From Talaromyces rugulosus (taxonomy: Eukaryota > Ascomycota > Eurotiomycetes > Eurotiales > Trichocomaceae), in the NCBI RefSeq assembly GCF_013368755.1, contig NC_049561.1, forward strand, positions 4,774,001-4,838,000: a stretch of DNA of 64,000 nucleotides. The letters run 5' to 3'. Positions 1 through 10,979 of the stretch are shown here, in pieces (position 1 is the first letter of the stretch; each line of letters starts with the position of its first letter). The translations under genes and the position numbers were made by a program. The notes under the pieces were generated by a model. The model did no database searches. It was not told where the DNA came from and saw only the letters and a list, made by a program, of their open reading frames with translations.

Positions 1-1
1 T

Positions 2-371
2 AAGATCATCGAAAAATGGCGGAGTGCTTCGTATGCAGTCCGCGAACACAAAAATTACTTAAGCCCGGATGAACCGATTTCCAGCGACAAGTGGCTGGCT
101 TCTTTCATGTTGCGTAAAGAGCCTAAAAGCTGCCTAAGCTTGGATGAGATGTGGGACCACATGAAGCAGATGATAGATTTGATGGATGAGGGGATCAGTT
201 TGTGTCAAAGTTACAATATGGACCGGTTGAAGGTGAAAAAAAAAAATCCAACAAATGAGGGATAAGTTTGAAAATATTTTTTCAAACATGAATTTCCTGA
301 ATAGACTCCATGCGGCCAACGACGCGATCCAGGAATTCGAAGCTAGGAATAAGGAAGCTACTGAAGAATAA
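2..371 (+). pseudogene. 3' end of an unknown protein gene, frame broken at an A11 tract
   Basis: The gene enters from the left edge of the window. Frame 2 is open from base 2 and encodes a charged, helix-rich protein (KIIEKWRSASYAVREHKNY at its start) until a stop at 263-265. A second frame continues directly: from the ATG at 255 it encodes 38 residues ending EARNKEATEE, with a stop at 369-371. The two halves read as one polypeptide if one A is removed from the run of eleven A at 236-246, giving a charged helical tail. Either a real +1 slip, a sequencing error, or a small intron with donor GTGAAA just before the tract explains this. I do not recognise the family. A MITE-like element lies 90 bp downstream of the stop. 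Confidence 0.45.
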
Positions 372-460
372 GGATGGTTAGGGTTTGAAGGGGACGATAT
401 TTGACATTGGTGCATATTGTGGCGTTTAATATTTTATATTTGTTGGCTGATTGATTAGGT

Positions 461-926
461 CAATACCGGTTTTTGGGGGAACGGGGATACCGTTCAGTAA
501 CGTCGCGGCAACGTTGACAGGATTGTTAACGGTCATACAACCAAAAAGTGGTATTAATACTGTTACATTATTGATACGTAATATAAAACCACAACATATC
601 CAATTTCGATACGTTAGCAATTTCTGCAACGTATCAAAATCTTGATACGTTTCAAACTTTGCAACCATTCTGCAACCATATAATTTATATAAATGTCTCA
701 AGAAATATAGATATATCAAATTCTGTAATGTAGACAATGGGTTGCAACTTGCAAGCGGTTTACAACTGTTTCATACTTTGCAACGTCACCACATTGCTGA
801 TACGTTGTAAAAAGTCACTACGCTTAGAAAAGTGGATATGTATTGACTTTTGTAATGGTAAGGGTACGTGTATATTTCTTGCAACGTTGCAGAACGGTAT
901 CCCCGTTCCCCCCAAAACCGGTATTG
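461..926. mobile_element. MITE-like element with 44-bp terminal inverted repeats
   Basis: The ends 461-504 and 883-926 are inverted copies of each other over about 44 bp with only a few mismatches; both start CAATACCGGTTTT followed by a G run and GAACGGGGATACCGTTC. The 466-bp interior has no convincing ORF. It carries five copies of GATACGT (about 573, 608, 644 and 799 forward, and 629 reverse) and repeated GCAAC/CAACGT motifs, which look like subterminal transposase-binding repeats. No clear target-site duplication of 5-9 bp is visible; a TA duplication immediately outside CCGG is possible, so the exact ends and the superfamily remain open. Non-autonomous DNA transposon is the best reading. 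Confidence 0.8.
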
Positions 927-1633
927 TTATCTCTATCCTCATAGATTTTCTTAATATTTCTTTATATTTGGTGTTTGTTCTGTTTGCCTTGTTTGGCTGA
1001 TAAGATCATAGTGGGGCTCTGCCGAGATAAGCGTGACTTGTCTGCCCCACCTAATACATACGTCAATCCCGATCTAGTCTAGTCTGGTTTGTTTGTTCTG
1101 TCTGCCTCGCCCGTATATATTAGAGTATAAGCGTGACGAGTACAATGAGTAATCATTTATTCACTTGATTTATCATGACAGATATTAATAAGTACACTAG
1201 TAAATGGAATGGTCTCGACTCGACTCGTCACCACTGACGCCAGAGTGATCGACAGTGAGTCATGTGGCTGCAAAACCTGGCGCACTAAGCCTATTTTGAG
1301 TTGGTCTGTTTGGATGTGCCGACAGCCGGCAATCATTTGTATTACGAATAATATGTTGACAGGAAATATTTCAAGTGTAGAGTAGTTGTTATTATATTCA
1401 GTCTCAACCATTCGGGAGATCTGCTATATACCAAGTAGACAAAAAAAATATTACATGAGTAGAGTATCCAAGAAAATGCCGTGTAAATGTAAATGTAAAT
1501 GAAAATGCTTTTGACGCCAAAAATGCCCATTGCCAAAAAAAGCCCGCTAGATCATTCGCTCAAGGGTATCATGATAAAACAGCCGTAAACTTTTTCTTCT
1601 TCTTTTCTTTTTGAAGAGAAAAAAAAAGATATC
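927..1633. other. Intergenic, with two spaced direct repeats
   Basis: No gene is visible. A sequence GTTTGTTCTGTYTGCCTYG occurs near 973 and again near 1091, and ATAAGCGTGAC occurs at 1027 and 1127, so a unit of roughly 100-120 bp appears duplicated in diverged form. A short inverted repeat (GTGGGGC/GCCCCAC) lies around 1012-1054. Confidence 0.5.
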
Positions 1634-2377
1634 TTAGTATGCGGGAATCATCGTACCCTGGTGCTCGATAAATGTGTGATCAAACACGGCCAGGTCGTCC
1701 GGCGTGCGCTTGGCCGGATGGTCTTGGGCCGACACAAACGTGTCGATGGGGATGTCTGTGGGCGAGGGGGGCATCGAGTCCTCCTCTGAATCAGACGATT
1801 CATCGTCCAAAAGTTCGGGCGGCGAGTGTTGCCGCGAAGGGGTGCGAGTCAATGTGAGACGAGCGGCTTCTTCTTCGTCGTCGTCTTCTGCCTCGAGCTC
1901 TTCGTCTTCGATCAGGGCAGGCGATGCAGCAGCAACAGCAACAGCAATTTGTAGTTCTTCCTCGTCATAGTCCGAGTCCGAGTCCGAGTCGGAGCCGTCG
2001 TCGCTGCTGATATCCGAGTCTTCATCGTAGTCTTCGATGGACTCTTCTTCCACCGTGTCGGCCCATCGGATGTGCTGGGCGACGGGCTTGACGGGCTTGG
2101 AGGCAATGCGCACCGTTTTGTTGAACCAGCGTTCTTGTTCTTTTTCGGCATTGGCGACGTCAAGCATCAGCGAGTCGAGCAGGTTGGCATGGCCGACGAG
2201 CAGGCGCAGGTCGTGGTCGGCGCGGGCAGCCTCTCGCGAGAGCTTGCTGCGGGCAGCGTGGACGAGGTAGTAGGTCTGGGTGATGCTCATTTTGTTGCGA
2301 GCGAGGGGAGCAGAGGAAGTAGTAGTAGAGGAAGTAGTGGTGGGAGGGAAGATGGTGGGAGAAGAAGAGACAGCCAT
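1634..2377 (-). CDS. Conserved fungal protein with acidic serine-rich tail, 247 aa
   Basis: This is an intronless gene of unknown function. After a Ser/Thr/Pro-rich start of about 29 residues there is an ordered, helical block beginning MSITQTYYLVHAARSKLS and running to about residue 95 (it includes LLVGHANLLDSLMLDVANAE), which looks like the conserved core. The remaining 150 residues are disordered and strongly acidic, with repeated DSDSDSD and EEE runs, and several SP/TP sites. The ATG at 2377 gives the full ORF; a second Met at residue 30, directly before the conserved core, is an alternative start. The GAGTCC/GAGTCG triplet-pair repeat at about 1968-1996 is simply the coding repeat for the DS run. 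Function cannot be inferred; the acidic tail would suit a nuclear or chaperone-like interaction partner, but that is a guess. Confidence 0.75.
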   Translation of the reverse strand: MAVSSSPTIFPPTTTSSTTTSSAPLARNKMSITQTYYLVHAARSKLSREAARADHDLRLLVGHANLLDSLMLDVANAEKEQERWFNKTVRIASKPVKPVAQHIRWADTVEEESIEDYDEDSDISSDDGSDSDSDSDYDEEELQIAVAVAAASPALIEDEELEAEDDDEEEAARLTLTRTPSRQHSPPELLDDESSDSEEDSMPPSPTDIPIDTFVSAQDHPAKRTPDDLAVFDHTFIEHQGTMIPAY

Positions 2378-2969
2378 TGTTGGTTGGGCTGGATCAAGTA
2401 TAAAAAGGGTTGTTGCCAGGCAGAATGATTAGTGAGTCAGGCAGGCAGGGTTCAGTCCAGGGCGAGGCTTGGCGCCGGGGCGGTGAGGCTGTGAACGTGC
2501 GGATTGGCTTGGCGGGGGATCTGACTCTTGCTGAACGCGACTATTGATGATAGCGACTGATATGCGGTGTGGTAGTGTAATAGTTGTTGTAGTAGCAGTA
2601 GTTGTTTTTGTTGTAGTAGCAATAGAGATTAGAGAGAAAGTGGAAGGAAACAGGCTTTTTATCAGCTGAAGCATCTGTGTTTTTTTTCTCGCGGCGGTCG
2701 GAGGTAAGAACGGGCTGGGCCCGCTCGGAGCTTGGGACGAGCCTTACAGCCGGACCCGCTTTTGCATGGTGTATTTTGTCAGCAGCGATGAGTAATGACA
2801 ACTTTTATTTCACATTATTCATTATTATGATTCCGGCGTCATTCGAGCACGTCATTCTGTGGAATATGCTATATGTAATTATATATAATCATATACCATT
2901 ATATACAATTAAATAGATTGAACAATAGTAAATTACAATAATACAAAATAATAGATCATAACAGGAGGG

Positions 2970-3000
<31 letters not shown>

Positions 3001-4604
3001 TACATCCAGTACACACCGCTACGCACTAATTCGGCCGACATGGACACCGCCTTCCCGGGTCCACCCCGGATTTGTCTGATCTCGCTTAATCTTAATGCTG
3101 ATCGATCAGTGATTGGGATTAATCAGCTTTATGGAAATACAACTCGGTGAGTATAATAAAATAAAATAAGATATAATTTTGCACAATGTCATAGAATAGA
3201 ATAGAATAAAAAATAACAATAATAAAATAAGAATGATGATAATATTTATTCTGGTGCCTTGATACGTATACGGTCCCGATCCGGCAAAGAATGCGAGCCG
3301 GGTTTACGGTTAGAGCTGTACGCAGCAGTACATTTATGCTGGTGACTCACTTGAGCCGCATTGACCAATCGAGGCGCAGCTCGTTTAGACTCGTGTTCTT
3401 ATTCTTATTGTTAATTATCAACTAACTATAAACTCATGGTACGCGTATAATTTCATGACCGATCCAGAAGCCTACTCGTATCACAAACCCGTGGAACAAC
3501 AGGCAAATAATGCCAATGATGCCAAGAATGCCCATTAATAATTATACATTTTATCCTTTTTCTCAGCGGAAGCCGGAGTTCGGCTTTAGCGAGGGCGACC
3601 GGATTTGGCATAGAGTTTTTTTTCTGCAGTACTTCCGTGCTCCCGCTCGGCTCTCGGACTGTTTATCAGTACGTAGTGTCAAGTGACTTTTTCTCTAGAT
3701 CCGTGTTCGTCCGGAGATTGGCTCAGTTTCCGGTTATCAATCGGGAGTCGTTTGATGTGATCCGATCCTTCCAAACCCGGACTTTTCAGTCATTGTTTCC
3801 GGTGGTTCGTTCCTCTAGACTTTAAGAATAATTATTAATTCTTCATTATTTCCCCATAGAATAATAATTGAGTTTGCTGTGAGTCACGCGCTAGTCCGCA
3901 TGCGGGCGGCTGTTCGGCCGCAAGACTTTCCGAGAAAGAGAAAAAAATTGGTCAGCCCCAGCTTCAACTTCAGCCCTCAGCCCTCAGCCCTATGGGTTTG
4001 GATAGTTCGTTGCGCTTCTGTCTGTTTCTGTACGTAATCTTGTAATTCCGCTGATTACATAGCTTTGGAGGGTGAAAATAGAAAACTAGCCGAGTCAGGA
4101 GTTCCTGACTAGTCTCTTGGTAGTAGTATCTGAAAAGTCCGAATTTCGCAACATTGAACTGATGCTAGCCATGTGGCATATGATATTATTGTTGCCGCTT
4201 GTCCCGACTCCGCCGGTCCCGACGCGCTGGATTTGGGGGGCTTTTTTTTTTCTTATAGGGTACGGTACTCCGGACTCTCCACGGAGTGACGGAGATATGT
4301 AAGACGGTTAACGGGTATGTTTGTTGGTGCATGACATCATCCAACTTTAATCTTTTTCTCACAAGTTGGTAAGTGATGGTGATCATTGATAGAACAGGCC
4401 TCTTAACATGTAGATATATAATGAGATTGAATGGCTGTCTAGACCCTAGGCCGAATCCGGCCATCAACCACATCTTCAAACGTCTATAAATAGATCGTTA
4501 TGCACTATATATGTATTGGTGCATACAAATTATTAATGCTGTTGACTTCCATGTTTTATCCAACTCGACAAGCACCATATTGATGCTTTCATCTCTATTC
4601 TGAC
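2378..4604. other. Gene-poor intergenic region, 2.2 kb
   Basis: No ORF here looks like a gene. The stretch is AT-rich and contains an uninterrupted A tract at 2970-2998 (29 bases), a triple CAGCCCT-type repeat near 3970-3992, and several short palindromic AATAATTATTAATT segments around 3828-3868. The right part presumably holds the 3' end of the regulator gene that ends at 4605. Confidence 0.6.
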
Positions 4605-6499
4605 CTAGACCTCCTGTCCAGGATATTCACTCAGCCAATCCTCGCCCCCAAAGCCAAACCCAAAGCCCACGTTTTGCATGCGAGAATTAGTCATGATATC
4701 CTCCCAGTCGATAATCTCCGGAGATGCCGGCAGTGCCGGCACGTCGTCCACCGACGACAAAGAAGAATACCGCGCCTGACACTCCCTAATAACCCTCTCT
4801 GCCTTTACATTCAGACTCTTGCACAGTCTCCCCACCGCCTCCACATGCACAAAATAGCCTGCCAGTGCCTCTGCCGGCGCCAGCAGTCGCTCCAACTGCG
4901 CCTGTGCCGAGATCGCCGTGATGATATTACTACTACTACTACTACTACTACTGGAACACCGCACCTCGCGCGCAAACTCGATGGCGGCCGCCATTAGCGC
5001 CGTCGTGCTGCTGAGATGACACTGCCGGATGGTGCTTTGGACGAGCATGGTTTCGAATGTGGTGAGGATGTTGGATGCTGCTTCGGAGCAGAGTTTGCTA
5101 TTGTTTTTGTTGTTGTAGTTGTTGTTGCTGCTGCTGCTGCGGTACACGACTAGCACAATCAGATTATAAACGAGCCGCAACTGACAAGACCATATATCAT
5201 GACTAGGCCGTATTCTGATTGCAGTCTGACCCAGTCGACGCTCAATCGCCTCTGTATCGGCCGGCATCTGCCGCCCTCTCAGACTCGCAACGTCCATCGC
5301 GACCAGTGACAAATCAGCCAGCACGGAACAAAACCCGCGATCCACCAATGTATCGTCTGAATCATCCATATTCTTAAAATCCTCATCCTCGAGCGGCGCA
5401 ACATCAAAATCGCCCGCGCGGATCATGCACGGCCTGCCGTATTCGAGGGACAGCATGACTTCGCTGTACAGCAGCATCCACCAGATCTTTTTGTATTTCC
5501 GATAATATCTATTCCGCAACGGAGGCACGTAGCGCAGCGACGCGCGCCGATGCAGGGCCATTCCGAATGCAATGCGCGTTGCGTTTCCAACCCAGTAGTA
5601 CGCGTTACTGGCTACTGTGTCCGAGTTTTCTGTATACCACGCGAGCAGCAAGGCCGCCTGGACCAGATCGACCCGATCACTCTCATGCCGCAGATCAAAC
5701 AGCGTCTTTGCTCGCCGGTATAGCGTCGCCGTCGTCATGGCACGCGAGGCTGCCACTTGGGGATGCTCGCTGATGCGCGCTGCTGCAAGCAAGACGGCCT
5801 GCAGCGTCAACAGCGGCGGCGGGTTTTCTGGGTCGGCGTACCGGCGTCGAAACTCGGCTTCGTCGATGACAGGGAATCCAGGATGAATATCATCAAAATA
5901 CGTCATCACGAGCGCGTCTCGCACCGAGCGTACGGGCAGGCTGCTCAGGTCGTTGGCGGAGTCGCTAGTCAGATAGTGATGTCCGAGCATTTCGGGATGC
6001 GGCTTCCATGGCAGCTCGTCGCGGATTGCAGGGAATGGGTAGCACAGGAACTTGTTTCCAGCTGGTTCATGGTCGCGGACCAGGTGGTGGAGGTTGGCAA
6101 CGTCTGTGCCAATGTACACGTTTCGGAACGTGCCATTCTCTTCGAATCCGTTCCAGTTGGAGGACAGGATGCCTGCTTCGAAGAACCGAGATAGCGTGCC
6201 GAAGCTGGGGAACACTCCTCTGTTTTTATCTTTGCTGGTACTATTATCCTTCGGAGACTCTCGGTGCCGACTTTGCCTCGTCAGCCGCGGCTGATTCAGA
6301 TGCGTTCTTGAACAATATCAGTTCCTGCACTGTCATATCAGATATCGAGGGTCGCTCACCTGCACTCAATCCCCGCTCGTTTGCACCCAGAACACGGCTC
6401 GTCGGCAGTCGCGTCGCACCGGACTTTGCGTTTTTTGCACATCCAGCACGACGTGTTTAGTCGCCGTCGAAAGGCGCCGGCTGGTGAGTTGCTCTCCAT
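4605..6499 (-). CDS. Zn2Cys6 transcription factor with fungal-specific regulatory domain, 613 aa
   Basis: Two exons: 6360-6499 and 4605-6306, separated by a 53-nt intron (GTGAGC..AAG). The first exon starts MESNSPAGAF and carries a complete Zn2Cys6 finger with cysteines at about residues 18, 21, 28, 36, 39 and 46 (CWMCKKRKVRC, then CSGCKRAGIEC). The second exon holds a fungal_trans (PF04082-type) domain, with the usual DIHPGFPVIDEAEF entry, the AALLLAWYTENS helix and the IWWMLLYSEVMLSLEYGRPCM block at roughly residues 300-350. A poly-Ser run near residue 500 is coded by a (TAC/AGT)n triplet repeat at 4929-4952. The architecture resembles cutinase-factor/FacB-like regulators, but the target pathway cannot be read from sequence. 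The next gene upstream on the same strand is a GT69 glycosyltransferase. The intron acceptor is a non-optimal AAG, so the junction could be a few bases off. Confidence 0.85.
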
Positions 6500-6744
6500 A
6501 TTGCAGTATTATTGAAGCGTTGGTGGGAGTTGGTTGCTTCGGGCCCGAGAGTGTTCGGCAGGCGATGACGTGATGGGCCTCGGCTCGGTACCGAAGCAAA
6601 TCCGGAGGCAGGCTAACGCTACATCTTACAATATAACGAGAAGTTGTCTATCGCTTTATTAATTACCTCACCGGATTCCGCAGAAACGGCGCAGAAAAAA
6701 CACTATGTACATGAAAGAAAAGAGAAAGAAAAGACGGCCATGCG

Positions 6745-8355
6745 TCAACGATGATCGTAAAACGGATCCTTGGGATACGGATACACCTCCCATCCCTTGT
6801 CTGTGGTCGTCCGGTCCTGAACGAGCACTTGCATACCTCGTGACACGCAGAAAGCGCCATTGTCGCCTGGCTGACGAACATCAGTCCACGACCCACCCTC
6901 GGACGAAGAATTGTCAAAATTCCATATGCGCACATCAACATCCCGACCGCCGGTTTCTTCACGTCGGGGCTTTGGCGCGGATGCGCCGATGACTGTGTTG
7001 GCAACCCAGTGCGGGAAACTGTACAGACGCTCAAACCGTCGAGTCAGGCCCAGCCAGCCGAGGGTATGTGTGTCATAGGCGACGCGGATATAAGGGTTGA
7101 GGTAGATGCCCGTGTCGGTGATGGTGTCCACATTTGTGAAGTTGTCTTGAATGTCGGCGTGGATCAGGCAGCATTCCGATCCTTCCCAGAACTCGTCTCC
7201 AAAGGCGCGGAAACGCACTGGCCGGGGTGATGCTGCGGCGGGCTGTACATCAGTGCTTTCAGTACTATTGTTGTTGTCGTCGTCGTCGTTGTCGTTGTCG
7301 CTTTGACGCTCGTTGGCCTGGAAATACTGCGCATCAAATGCCACCATACCGCCCCAGCAGCTGCGAATGCGAACCGCATCCTTCTGCTCCAACACATCGC
7401 GTCGACTCTCGCTCGCGCCTACCGAGCCAAACCAGGGATAAAACGGAATCCCCATCGTGAAGCCATGAAGATCGCGAACGGCAAATGTATCATACATCTT
7501 AAACGGATTGATAAAATCCGCAGCGCACGCAGCGCGGTATTGGGGGGCGGTGCCAGCCGACCCAACCCCAGCAGCAGCATTGGTCGAAAAAAGGAGATGC
7601 ACAGCGTCCATGGGGTTGAAAAAGACATCATTCAAATACAACAGCTTATCGTATCGAACATGCGGGTTATCGTCGAGAGGCTGCAACGCGCGATTCCGGA
7701 TCGCTGCGAGATACGGCAGACGTTTTGTGCGCACTGAGCCATCGGGCAGCGTCGCAGTGTCAATCTCAGACGTGTCAAAGTGGTCCTCGAACACGATTGA
7801 CTTGTTGCACGGCACACGCTGCCCAAACTCGTCGAGCGCGGTTTCTGCCTCGGGCCCGCTGTCATTCTCATAGATGCTGAGAAATGTGTTGTTCGCACCC
7901 AAAAGTTCTATCAGACTCAACAGCCCTTCGCCCCAAGCGCCCCGGGCCAGGTCGCCAGCTTTGTCGTACAACCCGACAGCGATAAAAACTCGTTCGTTGT
8001 GAATATTTCCTCGACCGGGGGATGTCGACTGCACCATGGACTGTTGCAATTGCTGATAATGCGACGGTAAATGAGTGTAGGACGGTCGGAAGACAAAAGT
8101 GTATGCGACAAGGGCGCATAATATTGCGCCGGCGATGCGCAAGAATAATACGATGCGACGCAATGACAAACGGCCGCATCGTCGTCGAGGACACAGCAGA
8201 CGTGAGAGCAAGGATCGTTGTTGGTGGCGACGAAGAAATCGCGGTGTTTTTACCGGCTGCTGCGTGGCAAAGTCGGCAAAGTCATCGTCAAGCTCAAACG
8301 AGCCCCGAGATGACCTCCTCTCCTCGAAAAGGCTGTCATCGCTGGAAAGAGACAT
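6745..8355 (-). CDS. GT69 family alpha-1,3-mannosyltransferase (CMT1/CAP59-like), 536 aa
   Basis: Intronless gene starting MSLSSDDSLF. The topology is type II: a basic, cytosolic N-terminus of about 65 residues (RRHQQRSLLSRLLCPRRR), one transmembrane anchor near residues 68-90 (IAGAILCALVAYTFVF), then a luminal catalytic domain. The catalytic part shows the hallmarks of the cryptococcal Cmt1/Cap59 family (PF11735): ERVFIAVGLYD, LLGANNTFLSIYENDSG, LPYLAAIRNRALQPL, KLLYLNDVFFNP and SCWGGMVAFDAQYF. Family members transfer mannose in the Golgi for capsule, cell wall or glycolipid glycans. An Asn/Asp-rich low-complexity insert near residue 370 comes from a GTC/GTT triplet repeat at about 7270-7300. 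Acceptor substrate is unknown. Confidence 0.9.
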   Translation of the reverse strand: MSLSSDDSLFEERRSSRGSFELDDDFADFATQQPVKTPRFLRRHQQRSLLSRLLCPRRRCGRLSLRRIVLFLRIAGAILCALVAYTFVFRPSYTHLPSHYQQLQQSMVQSTSPGRGNIHNERVFIAVGLYDKAGDLARGAWGEGLLSLIELLGANNTFLSIYENDSGPEAETALDEFGQRVPCNKSIVFEDHFDTSEIDTATLPDGSVRTKRLPYLAAIRNRALQPLDDNPHVRYDKLLYLNDVFFNPMDAVHLLFSTNAAAGVGSAGTAPQYRAACAADFINPFKMYDTFAVRDLHGFTMGIPFYPWFGSVGASESRRDVLEQKDAVRIRSCWGGMVAFDAQYFQANERQSDNDNDDDDNNNSTESTDVQPAAASPRPVRFRAFGDEFWEGSECCLIHADIQDNFTNVDTITDTGIYLNPYIRVAYDTHTLGWLGLTRRFERLYSFPHWVANTVIGASAPKPRREETGGRDVDVRIWNFDNSSSEGGSWTDVRQPGDNGAFCVSRGMQVLVQDRTTTDKGWEVYPYPKDPFYDHR

Positions 8356-9418
8356 GTTCTGTTACAACGAGAGACATGTGTGGTGATGTTTTTTGCTTCG
8401 TCTTGTTGGCCACATTGTCCTGTCTTGGGGGCTTGGTTCCTAAGGAGATGCAAGGGCCGACACACCTCCGTAGTCCGTACCCAACAGACCCATTTATTGT
8501 TGAATTGAAACTAGCCAACAGGGGGCGACTGATTGACATAAAGAAATACGGGGTCAGTGGTCCTTTGTGCTCACGGCTGATTGTCTCTAAGCACGTGCTA
8601 AAAGCGCGAATGGTGGCTCAGCCTCGCAGAGGGTCTAATATATGGAGACCCAGAGGGCCAAGCTTCCTGGCCATGGCTGTAATTGGTGCTGTTACGCGGC
8701 CATTGCCACTGTTTTATGGCATTTTCGGAAAAGATCAGTGGCGCTGGCCGCAGTCAAACCGTCCCCTAGTGTAAAAAGGGCAATAGTGTGGAGCTTTGAC
8801 ATTCACGTACAAATTTACGAATCCACAATCTATACGAATACGTCGGGGTAGATTGAAAATTGAGCTAAACTATTTCATTGAGAGTGTTTTAATAAGTTTT
8901 GTATATAAAATTTTAATGTGAAGCAGAGAAAAAAGGAACAAAAGAAAAAGATTATTGAAAGCAAGCTAAGCCTACATAAGAGTCTGCATTGTCCTGTCTC
9001 AGTTAGTTTCCTTGGCGGGGGCCAATAATATTTACTTGGTATCTTTCAGCTTATTCCGATGCCAACCTTGCATAATAAATCAGGCCGGTTTTTTTTTTTT
9101 TTTTAAAAAAAGGATTTTTTTCAATTTTTTCTGAAATTTCCAGTACATTTGTCACCTGAAACGTGGCACTTGATGTTTGGGTGCGGTGGCGACAATGGCC
9201 GAGGCAAGAATTGATAAAATGCGAATCCCTCGTTTTTATAAAGGCCCAACGTCCAAAAAAGAAGTAAATCAACTCAAACAGAAAAAGCGACATGTATATT
9301 GATACAAAGTTACATTGATGTAAAGAATTCACGACTAACCAAAAACCCCCGTACGAAACGAAACACATTGAGATCAAACTTTGAAAAGTCAAGACTCTTC
9401 AAAGACATCAAAGGTCAA
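8356..9418. other. Intergenic, nothing recognised
   Basis: This 1.06-kb stretch is the promoter side of the GT69 gene and the 3' side of the SDR gene. It contains T/A homopolymers around 9090-9125. I see no exon chain, tRNA or repeat in it. Confidence 0.5.
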
Positions 9419-10543
9419 TTATAAACGAACCACATCCAGATCAGTTTTCTTCATCGACTCTAGTACGCTGGAAATACCAGCAAAATCAAACTCGTCTAGT
9501 GTCTCTTGCCATAGTCTTTCGATGGTAGCCTTTCCATTCTTCGTGTATAATAGCGGAGGAAACCTGGAAAAAAAAAAGCAAGAAAACTGTCAGAACCACA
9601 AAGAAAAATAGAAAAAGATGGATTCAACTCACGGTCGGATTTCCCAGTCCATAATGAAACACCCATGAGATTCTTTCCCTTTCACTACACTGGCATCCAG
9701 GTATGAAGAAGCGCCATCCGTTACGCTGCGACAGAATCCGACCATCACTGGGGCAGCTAATGTCCTCATGACCCTGGGCACGTCGCGGTTTAATCCCGTT
9801 CCCCTGGTCATCCCCGGATCTACGAGATTTACGACCACGTCGTCTGCAGAAACATAATCTACAAGTTTGTAGATAAACATTTGACACAGAACTTTGGTTG
9901 CACCGTAAGTCTGGATACCAGGAGTTGGGCTGATCTTGATGTCATCAAAGGACTTCAACAGGGGAGATCGTTGGCTGTTGGAGAATTTTGTCAAGAGAGT
10001 AGTTCCAGAGCTGACGATGGACAGTCTACCAGGCGTCCCCTGCGGAGACTTGTTTTTCAGAATAGGCAGCAGCAGAGTAGCAAGAAGCATTGTGGAGAGG
10101 TAGTTCACTTGCATGGTCTCCTCGTGGCCAGTGCTAGAGACCAATTCGAACTCGGCCTTTGACCGGCCGGCGTTCAGAATAGCGATATCTAGGCGTGGCA
10201 GTTCGCTTTCGATACGCTTGACAAATGCTTGAATCGAGTCATACGAGCACATATCCAGTAGCCACACTTTGATAGTTGCATTCGGATACTCTGCCTGAAG
10301 TTTCGAAGCTGCGGCTTTCCCTTTCTCCTCGGAGCGCACAGTAATGACAAGGTAAGATAGGCGTAATGAAAGGAATTGACGTGCAGACTCGAAGCCCAGT
10401 CCCTGATTCCCTCCTGTGATGATGGCGAACTGTCCGGAGAGATTGGTGTTCTTCGGCGGGAATTGAGCCTTGTAATGTAGCTGAGATTTTAAGAAGATTG
10501 GCCAGAAGCCAGAAGCCAGAGGCAGCATATCTTTTGAGGCCAT
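9419..10543 (-). CDS. Short-chain dehydrogenase/reductase, 351 aa
   Basis: Two exons, 9633-10543 and 9419-9563, with a 69-nt intron (GTGAGT..CCAG). The protein is a classical/extended SDR: the dinucleotide motif TGGNQGLG lies near residue 42, NAGRSK near 125, the catalytic Ser in SIVSSGTT near 180, and the YxxxK pair in YGATK near 216. The second exon supplies the C-terminal tail with LWQETLDEFDF, typical of the fungal retinol-dehydrogenase/WW-oxidoreductase-like SDRs found in secondary metabolism. It should use NAD(P)H to reduce a ketone or oxidise an alcohol; the substrate is unknown. The neighbours are an unrelated glycosyltransferase and a regulator-like gene, so context does not help. 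Confidence 0.9.
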
Positions 10544-10979
10544 TATGACTGAATGTACTTGGTATAGTTTTCGACTATTTCAAATGTTCTCGGAAAATAT
10601 AAAATTGGGGAGACATACTGGAGCGGACTTGGATATATATATCAGTTACGGGCTACTACTATTTAATGAGCCACTTAGAAAACTATGTTAATATGTGTGT
10701 ATCATGCATTCACTCTTTTCGGAGCCGCAGATAGTGGATATAGACATGACGGAGGTAAGACTTAGGTCCGGGGTATACTTCAAATGCACTTTCCCGCTCG
10801 GTCTTAGCGCGTAAAATGCACCGTACGAATGCGGAATAGACCGACTCGACCATCTTCCTCATCTTGTATTTTGTTCTCACGGAGTTAGCATTGCTACAGA
10901 GACATACCTCACACAGAAAATGCACTTCCTAAAAAGAAGTATTGATGATATGAGCGAATTTTGATCGAAAATCCTCTTG
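10544..10979. other. Divergent intergenic region (SDR / regulator-like gene)
   Basis: Shared promoter of the SDR gene (minus) and the regulator-like gene (plus). It contains CGG/CCG half-sites such as CGGAGCCGC near 10720 that would suit a Zn2Cys6 regulator, but no defined operator can be assigned. Confidence 0.4.

Noticed and set aside
134..415. 93-residue open frame on the minus strand
   Set aside because: It is antisense to the two-frame gene at 2-371 and has no motif; judged a shadow.
451..1000. Short ORFs in both strands over 451-1000 with shared words
   Set aside because: They come from the inverted repeats and interior of the MITE-like element; the shared residues are the terminal repeats translated twice.
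1672..1970. Plus-strand frames with poly-Ser runs
   Set aside because: Complement of the acidic/Ser-rich coding sequence on the minus strand; low-complexity artefact.
3637..3825. 62-residue frame in the left intergenic region
   Set aside because: Starts with a plausible Met but has no motif, no splice context and sits in AT-rich promoter DNA.
7227..8774. Long plus-strand frames over the GT69 gene
   Set aside because: Antisense shadows of the intact GT69 reading frame with none of the family motifs.
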